Positions 46,103-55,712 of a stretch of DNA of 64,000 bases are shown in pieces (position 1 is the stretch's first letter; every line of letters begins with the position of its first letter). A program made the position numbers and the translations under genes. The DNA lies in assembly GCF_001401805.1 (NCBI RefSeq), contig NZ_LKDW01000007.1:62001-126000 (forward strand), given 5' to 3'. Origin of the DNA: Pseudoalteromonas sp. P1-25. Its GTDB lineage: Bacteria > Pseudomonadota > Gammaproteobacteria > Enterobacterales > Alteromonadaceae. The notes below the pieces were generated by a model that made no database searches, was not told where the DNA came from, and saw only the letters and a list, made by a program, of their open reading frames with translations.

Positions 46103-48922
46103 TTATCCTTTCTTTTGTATAGTAAGCGCGTCTGCAACGAGCGCTTGTTGTTCTTTAGTATGTACTGACATGTAACCACACGCTGGAGATGCTGATGCCT
46201 TACGTCCCGCGTAAGTTAATTTAGCACCTTGTGGGATTGCATCAATAAAGTGATGTTGCGAACAGTACCAAGCACCTTGGTTTTGTGGCTCTTCTTGACA
46301 CCAAACAAAATCAGTAACGTGCTGGTAACGCTCCATAATCGTGTCCATTTCTGCATGTGGGAACGGGTAAAGTTGCTCCACACGTACAATAGCAATGTTG
46401 TCTTGCTCAAGCTTACGACGCTCTTGTAATAGTTCGTAATAAACCTTACCACTACAAAATACCACGCGCTCTACTTTCTCAGGATTAATATCATCGATTT
46501 CGTCGATCATATTATGGAATACACCCTGTGAAAGTTCTTCAAGCGAAGATACCGCAAGTGGATGACGAAGTAATGATTTTGGTGTCATTACAATCAGTGG
46601 TCGACGAAGTGGTCTTACAGATTGACGACGAAGCATAGCGTAAACTTGTGCAGGTGTTGAAGGAACACACACTTGCATGTTGTGATCAGCACATAGTTGT
46701 AAAAAACGCTCTAAACGTGCAGAGCTATGCTCTGGACCTTGTCCCTCGTAGCCATGCGGCAGTAAACACGTTAGGCCACATAAACGCCCCCACTTTTGTT
46801 CGCCAGAACTTAAGAATTGGTCAAATACTACCTGTGCACCATTAGCAAAGTCACCAAATTGGGCTTCCCAAAGTACTAATGAAGTAGGTTCAGCTGTTGC
46901 ATAACCATACTCAAAAGCAAGCACGGCTTCTTCAGATAATACTGAATCGTATACTTCAAACGTACCTTGTTCTTCACTTAAGTGCTGAAGAGGTAAGTAC
47001 GTTGAACCATCTGATTGACTATGAACTACAGCATGGCGGTGGAAGAAAGTTCCACGGCCTGAATCTTGACCCGTTAGACGAATATCAGTGCCTTCAGAGG
47101 CAATTGTTGCATATGCAAGTGTTTCTGCCATACCCCAATCTAGTGGTTTTTCGCCACTGGCCATAAGCTTACGGTCATCGTAAATCTTTTTAACACGAGA
47201 CTGTGCTTTATATTCTTCAGGGAACTGCGCAACTTGTTCGCCAAGTGCTTTTAGCTTGTCTACCGGTACGCTTGCGTCGTAGTCAACATTCCACTCGTGT
47301 CCTACATACTTAGCCCAATCAGATGAGTGTGAAGTCTCTGGCTGGATTTCTTCAACAACACAGTTACCTTCATCTAAGCCGTTACGATATTCATCGGCTA
47401 AAGCTTTCACCTCATTCTCTGTGAATGAACCTTCAGAAATAAGTTGATCAGCGTAGATAAGGCGAGGTACCGCATGTTTTTTAATTTTTTGATACATAAG
47501 AGGCTGTGTAGCATTAGGCTCATCAGCTTCGTTATGGCCGTGGCGGCGGTAACATACTAAATCGATTACTACGTCACGTTTAAACTGATTTCTGAAATCA
47601 AGTGCAAGTTGAGTAACAAATGCAACGGCTTCAGGATCATCAGAATTAACGTGGAAGATTGGCGACTGAACCATTTTTGCAATGTCAGTACAATAATCAG
47701 TAGAACGTACGTCATCTTGTTTTGAGGTTGTAAAACCAACTTGGTTATTTACAACTATACGGATACTACCACCACATGAGAAGGCGTTTGTTTGTGACAA
47801 GTTAAATGTTTCTTGTACAACACCTTGGCCTGTAATTGCCGAGTCACCGTGGATGGTAATTGGTAATGCTTTACTACCTGAGCTGTCACCTAAGCGGTCT
47901 AAACGAGCTCTTACAGAACCCATAACCACAGGATTAACAATTTCTAGGTGAGATGGGTTGAACGCAAGCGCCATGTGAACATTGCCACCTTTGGTCGCAA
48001 AGTCAGAAGAATAACCCATATGGTATTTAACATCACCCGAGCCTAACGTATCGTTGTGTTTGCCAGCAAACTCATCAAACAACTCAGATGGGTTTTTACC
48101 TAACACGTTAACTAGTACGTTTAGACGCCCGCGGTGAGCCATACCAATAACAGCTTCTTTTTGCCCGCTTTCGCCAGCACGGTGAATAAGTTCTTTAAGC
48201 ATAGGAACTAACGCATCACCACCTTCAAGTGAGAAACGTTTAGCACCAGGGAACTTTGCACCTAAATATTTTTCAAGACCATCTGCTGCGGTTAATCCTT
48301 TAAGGATACGCAATTTTTCTTCTTTAGAAAAAGTAGGTCGTGATTGAACAGACTCTAAACGCTGTTGTAACCAACGCTTTTCTTCTGTTGATGTGATGTG
48401 CATATACTCAGCACCGATAGAACCACAATAAGTAGTTTTTAGTGCTTGGTATAGTTCACCTAAAGGCATAGTATCGCGGCCTACGGCAAACGATCCTACA
48501 TTAAATTCGCGGTCAAAATCAGCTTTAGATAAGTCGTGGTACTCTAGCTCTAAATCTCGAACACGCTCTCGTTGCCAAATGCCTAGCGGATCTAGGTTAG
48601 CATTTTGGTGTCCTCGAAAGCGGAAAGCATTAATAAGTTGTAGTACTTTGACCTGTTTAAGATCACCGCCACTACCCTCAGCTACCACTACCTCTCTATG
48701 CTTGTTTTTAGCAAGCGCCGCAAACTGTGAACGAACTTCTGAATGCTTTACTTCAACATCCACACCATCTACTTTTGGTAATTGTTCGAACACTTCTCGC
48801 CATTCTTCTGGCACAGAAGTCGCATCATCTAAATACGCTTCATAAAGCTCTTCTACATAAGCAACGTTGCCGCCGTTTAAATGTGAAGATTCTAGCCATG
48901 CCTTCATCACACCTTCGTGCAT
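46103..48922 (-). CDS. sucA: 2-oxoglutarate dehydrogenase E1 (decarboxylase)
   Basis: Thiamine-diphosphate E1, 939 aa (E. coli 933). The N-terminal NGGNVAYVEELYEAYLDD segment binds the E2/E3 core. GMAHRGRLNVLVNVLGK, HGDSAITGQGVVQETFNLS and VCYRRHGHNEADEPNATQPLMY are active-site blocks, with the C-terminal transketolase-like half (SGRGTFFHRHAVVHSQ; WEAQFGDFANGAQVVFDQFL). It lies 89 bp after sdhB with a hairpin between. Confidence 0.98.
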   Translation of the reverse strand: MHEGVMKAWLESSHLNGGNVAYVEELYEAYLDDATSVPEEWREVFEQLPKVDGVDVEVKHSEVRSQFAALAKNKHREVVVAEGSGGDLKQVKVLQLINAFRFRGHQNANLDPLGIWQRERVRDLELEYHDLSKADFDREFNVGSFAVGRDTMPLGELYQALKTTYCGSIGAEYMHITSTEEKRWLQQRLESVQSRPTFSKEEKLRILKGLTAADGLEKYLGAKFPGAKRFSLEGGDALVPMLKELIHRAGESGQKEAVIGMAHRGRLNVLVNVLGKNPSELFDEFAGKHNDTLGSGDVKYHMGYSSDFATKGGNVHMALAFNPSHLEIVNPVVMGSVRARLDRLGDSSGSKALPITIHGDSAITGQGVVQETFNLSQTNAFSCGGSIRIVVNNQVGFTTSKQDDVRSTDYCTDIAKMVQSPIFHVNSDDPEAVAFVTQLALDFRNQFKRDVVIDLVCYRRHGHNEADEPNATQPLMYQKIKKHAVPRLIYADQLISEGSFTENEVKALADEYRNGLDEGNCVVEEIQPETSHSSDWAKYVGHEWNVDYDASVPVDKLKALGEQVAQFPEEYKAQSRVKKIYDDRKLMASGEKPLDWGMAETLAYATIASEGTDIRLTGQDSGRGTFFHRHAVVHSQSDGSTYLPLQHLSEEQGTFEVYDSVLSEEAVLAFEYGYATAEPTSLVLWEAQFGDFANGAQVVFDQFLSSGEQKWGRLCGLTCLLPHGYEGQGPEHSSARLERFLQLCADHNMQVCVPSTPAQVYAMLRRQSVRPLRRPLIVMTPKSLLRHPLAVSSLEELSQGVFHNMIDEIDDINPEKVERVVFCSGKVYYELLQERRKLEQDNIAIVRVEQLYPFPHAEMDTIMERYQHVTDFVWCQEEPQNQGAWYCSQHHFIDAIPQGAKLTYAGRKASASPACGYMSVHTKEQQALVADALTIQKKG

Positions 48923-48967
48923 TTATAAGCCCTTTTCTTTAGCGCAGAAATTAATAGTTGTTATAAC

Positions 48968-48997
48968 AAGATGGCTAATAAAAATATTAGCCATCTT
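48968..48997 (-). terminator. Hairpin between sdhB and sucA (leaky terminator or processing site)
   Basis: AAGATGGCTAATA and TATTAGCCATCTT form a perfect 13-bp stem around AAAA, 14 bp after the sdhB stop. The following minus-strand bases are only TTGTTAT, so read-through into sucAB is likely. Confidence 0.55.
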
Positions 48998-49011
48998 ACG
49001 TTACTAAGTGA

Positions 49012-49728
49012 TTAAACCGCGCGGTTTAATAACATAGATTTGATTTGTCCAATTGCTTTGGTCGGGTTAAGACCCTTAGGACAAACGCTAACACAGTTCA
49101 TGATACTGTGGCAACGGAACACACTGAACGCATCGTCTAAGTCTGCTAAACGCTCTTCAGTTGCCGTATCGCGGCTATCAGCCAAGAAACGGTAAGCATG
49201 AAGAAGGCCTGCTGGACCAATGAACTTGTCTGGATTCCACCAGAACGAAGGACACGATGTAGAACAACATGCACATAAAATACACTCGTAAAGCCCATCT
49301 AATTTATCACGTTCTTCAATAGATTGAAGACGTTCACCAGCCGCTGGCTGATCGTTAATTAGGTATGGTTTAACTTTTTCGTACTGAGTGTAGAACTGAC
49401 TCATGTCAATAACAAGGTCACGTACCACAGGTAAGCCAGGTAAAGGACGAATTACAATAGTACCTTTGCCACCTTTTTGCAGCGTAGATAATGGTGTAAT
49501 ACATGCTAAACCATTTTTACCATTCATGTTAACACCATCAGAACCACACACGCCTTCACGACATGAGCGACGGAATGATAAAGTAGGATCTTGCTCTTTT
49601 AATAATAAAAGTGCGTCCAATACCATCATGTCCTGACCTTCCTCTGTTTGCAAAGTGTATTCTTGCATTCGAGGTGCGTTATCAACGTCCGGATTGTAAC
49701 GATAAACTGAAAATTGTACTTGTGCCAT
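49012..49728 (-). CDS. sdhB: Succinate dehydrogenase iron-sulfur subunit SdhB
   Basis: Carries electrons from FAD to quinone in complex II. 238 aa (E. coli 238). Cys motifs for the three clusters: [21 protein letters not shown] (2Fe-2S), [12 protein letters not shown] (4Fe-4S) and [17 protein letters not shown] (3Fe-4S). The frame is open 15 codons further upstream, but ATG 49728 has AGGAG at seven bases and gives the family N-terminus [14 protein letters not shown]. It begins 10 bp after sdhA. Confidence 0.98.
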   Translation of the reverse strand: MAQVQFSVYRYNPDVDNAPRMQEYTLQTEEGQDMMVLDALLLLKEQDPTLSFRRSCREGVCGSDGVNMNGKNGLACITPLSTLQKGGKGTIVIRPLPGLPVVRDLVIDMSQFYTQYEKVKPYLINDQPAAGERLQSIEERDKLDGLYECILCACCSTSCPSFWWNPDKFIGPAGLLHAYRFLADSRDTATEERLADLDDAFSVFRCHSIMNCVSVCPKGLNPTKAIGQIKSMLLNRAV

Positions 49729-49738
49729 CGTCTCGCTC

Positions 49739-51511
49739 CTAGTAGGTACGTGCTTTAGGTGGGAACGCTTCACGCGTCTTAGGCGCGTAGTTTACTTCAC
49801 GCTTGCTCATTTCATCCGTAACAGGATTGAATACTGAGTGACATAACCAGTTTTCGTCATCACGATCTGGGTAGTCAAAGCGAGAGTGTGCACCACGGCT
49901 TTCAGTACGGAAGTTTGCAGCAACTGCAGTTGAGTATGCTGTTTCCATAAGGTTATCTAGTTCAAGACATTCGATACGCTGCGTATTAAAGTCAGATGAT
50001 TTATCATCAAGACGCGCATGTTGTAGACGTTCACGAATCTCTTTAAGCTCTTTAAGGCCTGTCGCCATAGAGTCACCTTCACGGAATACCGAGAAGTTAA
50101 GCTGCATACATTGTTGTAAGTCTTTTTTGATTTGTACTGGGTCTTCACCTTGACCAGCCGTTGAATTTTCCCAACGATTAAAGCGAGCAAGCGAAGCATC
50201 TATGTCAGATGCAGAAGGCGCTTTAGTAATTTCAACTTCGTTTAGGTATTTACCTAAGAAGTTACCAGCAGCACGACCAAATACAACTAAATCAAGTAAT
50301 GAGTTACCACCTAGGCGGTTTGCACCATGAACAGATACACAGGCAATCTCACCAACTGCAAACAAGCCTTCTACTACTTTTTCGTTACCATTGGCATCGA
50401 TTTGTAGCGCTTGACCATTTACGTTAGTTGGAACACCACCCATCATGTAATGACACGTAGGTATTACCGGAATTGGCTCTTTAGCAGGGTCAACGTGAGC
50501 GAATGTTTTAGCAAGATCACAAACACCTGGTAGGCGTAGATTAAGTGTCTCTTCACCTAAGTGGTCAAGTTTCAACTTAATATGTGGACCCCATGGACCA
50601 TCACAACCACGACCTTCACGGATTTCAGTCATCATTGAACGTGCAACTACATCACGAGACGCTAAGTCTTTTGCGTTTGGTGCATAACGTTCCATGAAGC
50701 GTTCGCCATCTTTATTTAAAAGATAACCCCCTTCACCACGACAACCTTCTGTTACAAGTGTACCAGCACCTGCTATACCCGTTGGGTGGAATTGCCACAT
50801 TTCCATATCTTGCATAGCAACGCCAGCGCGGGCTGCCATACCAACACCATCACCCGTATTAATGTGGGCATTCGTTGTCGATGCGAAAATACGACCAGCA
50901 CCGCCGGTTGCAAGCACAACAGCTTTTGATTTGAAGAAAGTGATTTCACCTGTTTCAATCTCAATTGCTGTACAACCTACTACATCACCGTTATCGTTTT
51001 TAACTAAATCAAGTGCATACCATTCAGAGAATACATTGGTTTGGTTTTTTACGTTTTGTTGGTATAGAAGGTGTAATAAAGCATGACCAGTACGGTCAGC
51101 TGCTGCTGCAGTACGTGCAGCTTGTTCACCACCAAAGTTTTTCGATTGACCACCGAAAGGACGTTGGTAAACACGGCCATTTTCAAAACGCGAAAATGGT
51201 AAACCCATGTTTTCTAATTCAGTAATAGCTTCTGGGCCAGTTTGACACATGTATTCGATAGCGTCTTGGTCGCCGATAAAATCGGAACCTTTAACGGTAT
51301 CGTACATATGCCATTCCCAGTTATCTTCGTGCGAATTACCTAGCGCTACTGTAATACCACCCTGTGCAGATACAGTGTGAGAGCGTGTTGGGAATACTTT
51401 AGATATTAACGCACACGTTTTGCCTGATTCTGTAATGGCAAGAGCGGCGCGCATACCTGCACCACCTGCACCAATTACAACGGCGTCAAATTCACGAACA
51501 GAATATTTCAC
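49739..51511 (-). CDS. sdhA: Succinate dehydrogenase flavoprotein subunit SdhA
   Basis: Oxidises succinate to fumarate. 590 aa (E. coli 588). FAD-binding [15 protein letters not shown], the covalent-FAD His in [10 protein letters not shown], the substrate-binding [23 protein letters not shown], and [18 protein letters not shown]. The C-terminal helical domain ends [17 protein letters not shown]. It starts at the base after the sdhD stop. Confidence 0.98.
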   Translation of the reverse strand: MKYSVREFDAVVIGAGGAGMRAALAITESGKTCALISKVFPTRSHTVSAQGGITVALGNSHEDNWEWHMYDTVKGSDFIGDQDAIEYMCQTGPEAITELENMGLPFSRFENGRVYQRPFGGQSKNFGGEQAARTAAAADRTGHALLHLLYQQNVKNQTNVFSEWYALDLVKNDNGDVVGCTAIEIETGEITFFKSKAVVLATGGAGRIFASTTNAHINTGDGVGMAARAGVAMQDMEMWQFHPTGIAGAGTLVTEGCRGEGGYLLNKDGERFMERYAPNAKDLASRDVVARSMMTEIREGRGCDGPWGPHIKLKLDHLGEETLNLRLPGVCDLAKTFAHVDPAKEPIPVIPTCHYMMGGVPTNVNGQALQIDANGNEKVVEGLFAVGEIACVSVHGANRLGGNSLLDLVVFGRAAGNFLGKYLNEVEITKAPSASDIDASLARFNRWENSTAGQGEDPVQIKKDLQQCMQLNFSVFREGDSMATGLKELKEIRERLQHARLDDKSSDFNTQRIECLELDNLMETAYSTAVAANFRTESRGAHSRFDYPDRDDENWLCHSVFNPVTDEMSKREVNYAPKTREAFPPKARTY

Positions 51512-51859
51512 TTAAACACCCCATAAAACGATTAGACCAATAGCTACGTAAGCAACGGCCATCAGGTTTAATACAAAGCCTAAAACAGCGCGTAGTTTAG
51601 CGTTTTTAACGTAATCCGTTAAAACTTGCCAAAGGCCAATGCGGGTATGAACCATCATGCATACTAGGGTAATTAGCGTAAACCCCTTCATAGCAAGATT
51701 AGAGAATAGGCCTGTCCAGGCTTCGAAAGTGACTTCAGGCATTGCTAAAAAATAGCCGATAATAAAAATCGCATATGCGGTAATTACTAGAGCCGTGGTA
51801 CGTAAAGATACGAAATCTTGTACACCATCACGTTTAAGAGTTGCTTGATTTAAGACCAT
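51512..51859 (-). CDS. sdhD: Succinate dehydrogenase membrane anchor SdhD
   Basis: 115 aa (E. coli 115) with three TM helices: TTALVITAYAIFIIGYFLAM, FTLITLVCMMVHTRIGLWQVL and GFVLNLMAVAYVAIGLIVLW. The haem b ligand region is VCMMVHTRIGLWQVLTDYVK. ATG 51859 is preferred to an in-frame GTG at 51865. It overlaps the end of sdhC by 10 bp. Confidence 0.95.
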   Translation of the reverse strand: MVLNQATLKRDGVQDFVSLRTTALVITAYAIFIIGYFLAMPEVTFEAWTGLFSNLAMKGFTLITLVCMMVHTRIGLWQVLTDYVKNAKLRAVLGFVLNLMAVAYVAIGLIVLWGV

Positions 51860-52227
51860 ATCCACACCCCTGCCAGTACGGCAAATACAACGCCAAGTGC
51901 CATTGCAACTTTAGCGCTCAGGTTACCCGATTCAAGTTCTTCCCAGTGGCCCATATCCATAATGATGTGACGGATACCACCAATAAGGTGATAACCCAAT
52001 ACAGAAAGTGTGCCCCAAGCTATGAATTTGGCAATGAATCCGCTAAACAGACCCTTGACGGATTCAAAACCTTCAGCTGAAGAAAGAGACTCAGACCAAG
52101 CCCAAATGACAAACGTTAAAGCAAAAAATAATGCAACACCGGTGACGCGGTGAAAAATTGATGCTTTAGCCGTTGCCGGCATAGATATAGTTGTTAGATC
52201 TAGATTTACAGGTCTTTGCTTTTTCAC
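51850..52227 (-). CDS. sdhC: Succinate dehydrogenase cytochrome b556 subunit SdhC
   Basis: 125 aa with three TM helices. KKQRPVNLDLTTISMPATAKASIFHRVTGVAL is the signature start, with HRxTG binding quinone. The haem ligand His is in LGYHLIGGIRHIIMDMGH. Translation starts at GTG 52227 with only a weak ribosome site. It is the first gene of the sdhCDAB operon and is divergent from gltA. Confidence 0.96.
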   Translation of the reverse strand: MKKQRPVNLDLTTISMPATAKASIFHRVTGVALFFALTFVIWAWSESLSSAEGFESVKGLFSGFIAKFIAWGTLSVLGYHLIGGIRHIIMDMGHWEELESGNLSAKVAMALGVVFAVLAGVWIWS

Positions 52228-52281
52228 AGTTACTTGCCCATCTTGCTCACATTGGAGCTCATCTACTTGTTTTTCTAAAAC

Positions 52282-52300
52282 CCACCAAAATTTCTGGTGG
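52282..52300 (-). promoter_or_regulatory. Hairpin in the sdh 5' leader
   Basis: CCACCA, 7-nt loop, TGGTGG. It lies about 55-73 bases upstream of the sdhC GTG on the transcribed strand, followed on the minus strand by GTTTTAG. It could affect mRNA stability or attenuate transcription. Confidence 0.35.
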
Positions 52301-52532
52301 AACTATCAAAGTAAACGTGTCAATACAGCAAAAGTTCACAAATCTGCAAAAATTACGCTGTAAAAATATGTTTACCTAAATACAAAGCGGTTTAAAACCT
52401 CCGATAGTATATATACCCAAAGGTTGTTTTACAATTCTTGTTTAGTTAGAGACGTTTGCGAATTAGCCGATAGTATAATATTTAATTGATGGCGAATATT
52501 TATTATACATATGTGCATAATGTTTATAAAAA

Positions 52533-52563
52533 TTGACTTTAACCCCCTCTTTCACGTTAAAAT
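52533..52563 (+). promoter_or_regulatory. Candidate sigma-70 promoter of gltA
   Basis: TTGACT (52533-52538) and TAAAAT (52558-52563), 19-bp spacing, about 80 bp before the gltA ATG. The spacing is slightly long. Confidence 0.45.
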
Positions 52564-52643
52564 GCGAAGATGTGCTTAAAACAAGATTTCAGAACTTTAA
52601 AAATCTAAAAATCAGAATAGATATCTTAATAGGAGATACATAG

Positions 52644-53930
52644 ATGGCAGATAAAAAAGCCACAGTCCATATTGATGGACTAGATCCAATCGAACTTCCA
52701 ATTTATCAAGGCACTGCTGGCCAAGATGTAATCGACGTACGTACGCTCGGTTCACATGGTCACTTTACTTATGACCCAGGTTTCATGTCGACTGGCTCTT
52801 GTGAATCTGCAATCACCTACATTGATGGTGGTAAAGGCGTATTATTACACCGTGGTTACCCAATTGAGCAATTAGCTGAAGACTCTAACTACATCGAGCT
52901 TTGTTACTTACTATTAAACGGTGAGTTACCAACTCAGGCGCAATACGATGCATTTGCAAAAGAAATCACGCATAACACTATGCTTGATGAAAAAATTGCT
53001 AACTTTTTCCAAGGTTTCCGCTTCGATGCTCACCCAATGGCCATGCTATGTGGTGTAGTAGGAGCATTATCTTCTTTTTACCACGAAGATCTTGATATTA
53101 CTGATGCAAGCCAACGTAAAACAAGCGCGATTAAACTTGTTGCTAAATTACCAACTATTGCAGCTATGGCGTACAAAACAAACATTGGTCAACCGTTTGT
53201 TTACCCACGTAACGACTTAAGCTATGCAGAAAACTTCTTACACATGATGTTCTCTGTACCGGCTGAAGAATACAAAGTTAACCCTGTTACAGCCAAAGCA
53301 ATGGATAAAATCTTCATGCTTCATGCTGATCACGAGCAAAACGCTTCAACGTCAACAGTACGTTTAGCGGGTTCTTCAGGCGCTAACCCATATGCTTGTA
53401 TTGCTGCTGGTATCGCGTCTCTTTGGGGTCCTGCTCACGGCGGTGCTAACGAAGCATGTTTAAACATGTTAGAAGAAATTGGCTCTGTTGATCGTATTGA
53501 TGAGTACGTTGCAAAAGCAAAAGATAAGTCTGACCCGTTCCGTCTTATGGGCTTTGGCCACCGTGTTTACAAAAACTTCGACCCACGCGCTACGGTAATG
53601 CGTCAAACATGTCATGAAGTTTTAGCAGAGCTTAACATTCAAGATCCACTTCTTGATATCGCTATGAAGCTTGAACAAATTGCCCTTGAAGACCCATACT
53701 TTGTAGAGAAGAAACTTTACCCTAACGTTGACTTCTACTCAGGTATTATCTTAAAAGCGATTGGTATTCCAACAAGCATGTTCACTGTAATTTTTGCTAT
53801 GGCACGTACAGTTGGTTGGATCACTCACTGGGATGAGATGCTATCTCAACCTGGCCATAAGATCAGCCGCCCTCGTCAAATGTATACTGGTTACACGCAA
53901 CGTGACTTCGTATCAACTGACAAGCGCTAA
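52644..53930 (+). CDS. gltA: Citrate synthase GltA (type II)
   Basis: Condenses acetyl-CoA and oxaloacetate. 428 aa (E. coli 427). Zn-type N-terminal domain, then [45 protein letters not shown] with an active-site His, [14 protein letters not shown] with the second, and [13 protein letters not shown] with the catalytic Asp. GGAGATA precedes the ATG. Divergent from sdhCDAB, as in E. coli, with its own terminator. Confidence 0.98.
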   Translation: MADKKATVHIDGLDPIELPIYQGTAGQDVIDVRTLGSHGHFTYDPGFMSTGSCESAITYIDGGKGVLLHRGYPIEQLAEDSNYIELCYLLLNGELPTQAQYDAFAKEITHNTMLDEKIANFFQGFRFDAHPMAMLCGVVGALSSFYHEDLDITDASQRKTSAIKLVAKLPTIAAMAYKTNIGQPFVYPRNDLSYAENFLHMMFSVPAEEYKVNPVTAKAMDKIFMLHADHEQNASTSTVRLAGSSGANPYACIAAGIASLWGPAHGGANEACLNMLEEIGSVDRIDEYVAKAKDKSDPFRLMGFGHRVYKNFDPRATVMRQTCHEVLAELNIQDPLLDIAMKLEQIALEDPYFVEKKLYPNVDFYSGIILKAIGIPTSMFTVIFAMARTVGWITHWDEMLSQPGHKISRPRQMYTGYTQRDFVSTDKR

Positions 53931-53942
53931 ACTTAGTTAGTT

Positions 53943-53970
53943 AAAAAAGGCCGCTTTTGCGGCCTTTTTT
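53943..53970 (+). terminator. gltA terminator
   Basis: AAAAAAGGCCGC, loop TTTT, GCGGCCTTTTTT, 13 bp after the stop. Confidence 0.92.
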
Positions 53971-54040
53971 GTGCGCTTTGCTTGTCAATTTTATGAAACC
54001 GATTACAATTCCTGCCTAAATTTATAGATGTTGAATAGCC

Positions 54041-55267
54041 ATGCCTTCTCAAGAGTTTGATATAACAAAAATCCGCAATGACTTCCCTACTTTAAACCAA
54101 ACCCTTAATGGCAACCCTTTAGTTTATTTAGACTCTGGCGCAACGTCGCAAAAGCCACAAAGCGTGATTGATGCAACCACTCGTTTTTATAATTTAAGCA
54201 ACGCAAACGTTCACAGAGGCCGTCACACCTTAAGCGAGCGCGCTACTGAGCAGTATGAAGCAGCAAGATTAAAAATAGCAGATTACTTTAACGTAAAGGC
54301 TAATGAAATAGTCTGGACAAAAGGTGCAACAGAGGCACTAAATTTACTTGCTCATGGCCTACAAAATCAAATTACTCACGAAGATACGGTATTAATTACG
54401 CCACTTGAGCACCATGCTAATATCGTTCCTTGGCAGGTATTAACGCAAAATACGGGGGCAACGCTATCTGTACTCCCCCTTGAGCAAAACGCGACGTTTA
54501 ATATAGCGCGCTGCATAGACTTTATCACACACACTAAAGCAAAGGTGCTATGTATCAGCCAGGCCTCTAACACATTAGGTAATATTACCAATTTAGCTCC
54601 ACTAATAGCTGCAGCGAAAGCAGTCGGCACGTTAGTTGTTGTCGATGGCGCACAAGGAGCTATGCATTTACGCCCTAATTTAAAACAGCTCGGGTGCGAT
54701 TTTTATGTTTTCTCAGCGCATAAAATGCTTGGCCCTACGGGTGTTGGGGGCTTATATGGACGCTATGAATTACTCAATGCGCTTACCCCGTACCAAACGG
54801 GTGGTGAGATGATTGATACCGTTACCCTTGAAAAAAGCACCTATCGAGACGCTCCTGCAAAATTTGAGACTGGCACCCCAAACATAGCCGGAGTAATTGG
54901 CTTTAGTGCAGCAATTGATTATTTATCAGCCCTAAACATACAACAATTGCAGCGCTATGAGCAGACAATTTTTAATTATGCAGCGACACAGCTAAGCAAA
55001 ATTGATGGGGTTACTATCTATAGTGACTTAAACAATAATATTGGTACCCTTAGTTTCAATTATAAAACTGAACACCCTTACGATTTGGCAACTTTGCTTG
55101 ACGGATTTGGCGTTGCAGTGCGTAGCGGTCACCATTGTACGCAACCATTAATGCATCATTTAGGGGTAACAGGCACTGTTAGAGCAAGCTTAGCATTTTA
55201 CAATACTCATCAAGATGTTGATAATTTCATCCATGCCTTGAAAGAATCGATTGATTTATTAGACTAA
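54041..55267 (+). CDS. csdA: Cysteine desulfurase CsdA (SufS-type)
   Basis: PLP enzyme that takes sulfur from cysteine for Fe-S clusters or tRNA thiolation. 408 aa. YLDSGATSQKP near the start, PLEHHANIVPW with the PLP-stacking His, the Schiff-base Lys in FSAHKMLGPTGVGGLYG, and the catalytic Cys in RSGHHCTQPLMHHLG. It is followed 13 bp later by its sulfur acceptor CsdE. The choice between CsdA and SufS rests on this partner and on the absence of sufBCD nearby. Confidence 0.9.
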   Translation: MPSQEFDITKIRNDFPTLNQTLNGNPLVYLDSGATSQKPQSVIDATTRFYNLSNANVHRGRHTLSERATEQYEAARLKIADYFNVKANEIVWTKGATEALNLLAHGLQNQITHEDTVLITPLEHHANIVPWQVLTQNTGATLSVLPLEQNATFNIARCIDFITHTKAKVLCISQASNTLGNITNLAPLIAAAKAVGTLVVVDGAQGAMHLRPNLKQLGCDFYVFSAHKMLGPTGVGGLYGRYELLNALTPYQTGGEMIDTVTLEKSTYRDAPAKFETGTPNIAGVIGFSAAIDYLSALNIQQLQRYEQTIFNYAATQLSKIDGVTIYSDLNNNIGTLSFNYKTEHPYDLATLLDGFGVAVRSGHHCTQPLMHHLGVTGTVRASLAFYNTHQDVDNFIHALKESIDLLD

Positions 55268-55280
55268 TTTAGGATAACTC

Positions 55281-55697
55281 ATGACAAATACGTTTAACAG
55301 CGTAATTAAAACTATACAACATGCGCAATCTTGGCAGCAAAAATATCGCGAAATAATGCTTTTGGGCAAAACACTTCCCGCTTTAGCGGATGTACTTAAA
55401 ACCGATGACGCACTTGTTCCTGGGTGTGAGAGCAAAGTGTGGATGTTTATGGAGTTTGACGATAGCGAGAATCGTTTAGTGGTTATTGGCGATTCAGACA
55501 CCCGCATTGTAAAAGGCTTATTAGCGATTATTTTAGCGCTTTATAATGGCTTAACACCTGAAGAAGTCGTGAATATTAATGCGTATGACGAATTTGAAAA
55601 GTTAGGCTTGATTAAACACCTTAGTGCATCTCGTGGGAACGGAATAAAAGCCATGGTAGAAGCAATTCAAAGCATGGCAGCAAACAAGCTCAATTAA
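55281..55697 (+). CDS. csdE: CsdE / SufE-family sulfur acceptor protein
   Basis: 138 aa. Accepts persulfide from CsdA on the Cys of ALVPGCESKVWMF. LLGKTLPALADVL and the helix GLIKHLSASRGNGIKAMVEAIQ match the SufE/CsdE family. It is in one operon with csdA. Its stop is 2 bp from the stop of the convergent tcdA. Confidence 0.92.
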   Translation: MTNTFNSVIKTIQHAQSWQQKYREIMLLGKTLPALADVLKTDDALVPGCESKVWMFMEFDDSENRLVVIGDSDTRIVKGLLAIILALYNGLTPEEVVNINAYDEFEKLGLIKHLSASRGNGIKAMVEAIQSMAANKLN

Positions 55698-55712
55698 ACT
55701 ATTGAGCTTGTT
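55683..55712. terminator. Hairpin spanning the csdE and tcdA stop codons
   Basis: AACAAGCTCAAT (55683-55694) and ATTGAGCTTGTT (55701-55712), loop of six. It covers both convergent gene ends and probably terminates both transcripts. Confidence 0.65.

Larger units (their letters stand above)
52228..52643. other. sdhC-gltA divergent regulatory region (416 bp)
   Basis: No gene found. It must contain the promoters of the sdh operon and of gltA. Visible elements are a hairpin in the sdh leader (52282-52300) and a sigma-70-like promoter for gltA (52533-52563). The central part is AT-rich. I could not assign ArcA, Fnr or CRP sites with confidence. Confidence 0.7.

Noticed and set aside
45165..46175. 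Two long plus-strand open frames opposite sucB (148 and 142 codons)
   Set aside because: They are antisense to a certain gene. Their Ala/Ser/Thr-rich translations reflect the complementary strand of the lipoyl and linker repeats. No ribosome site or family resemblance.
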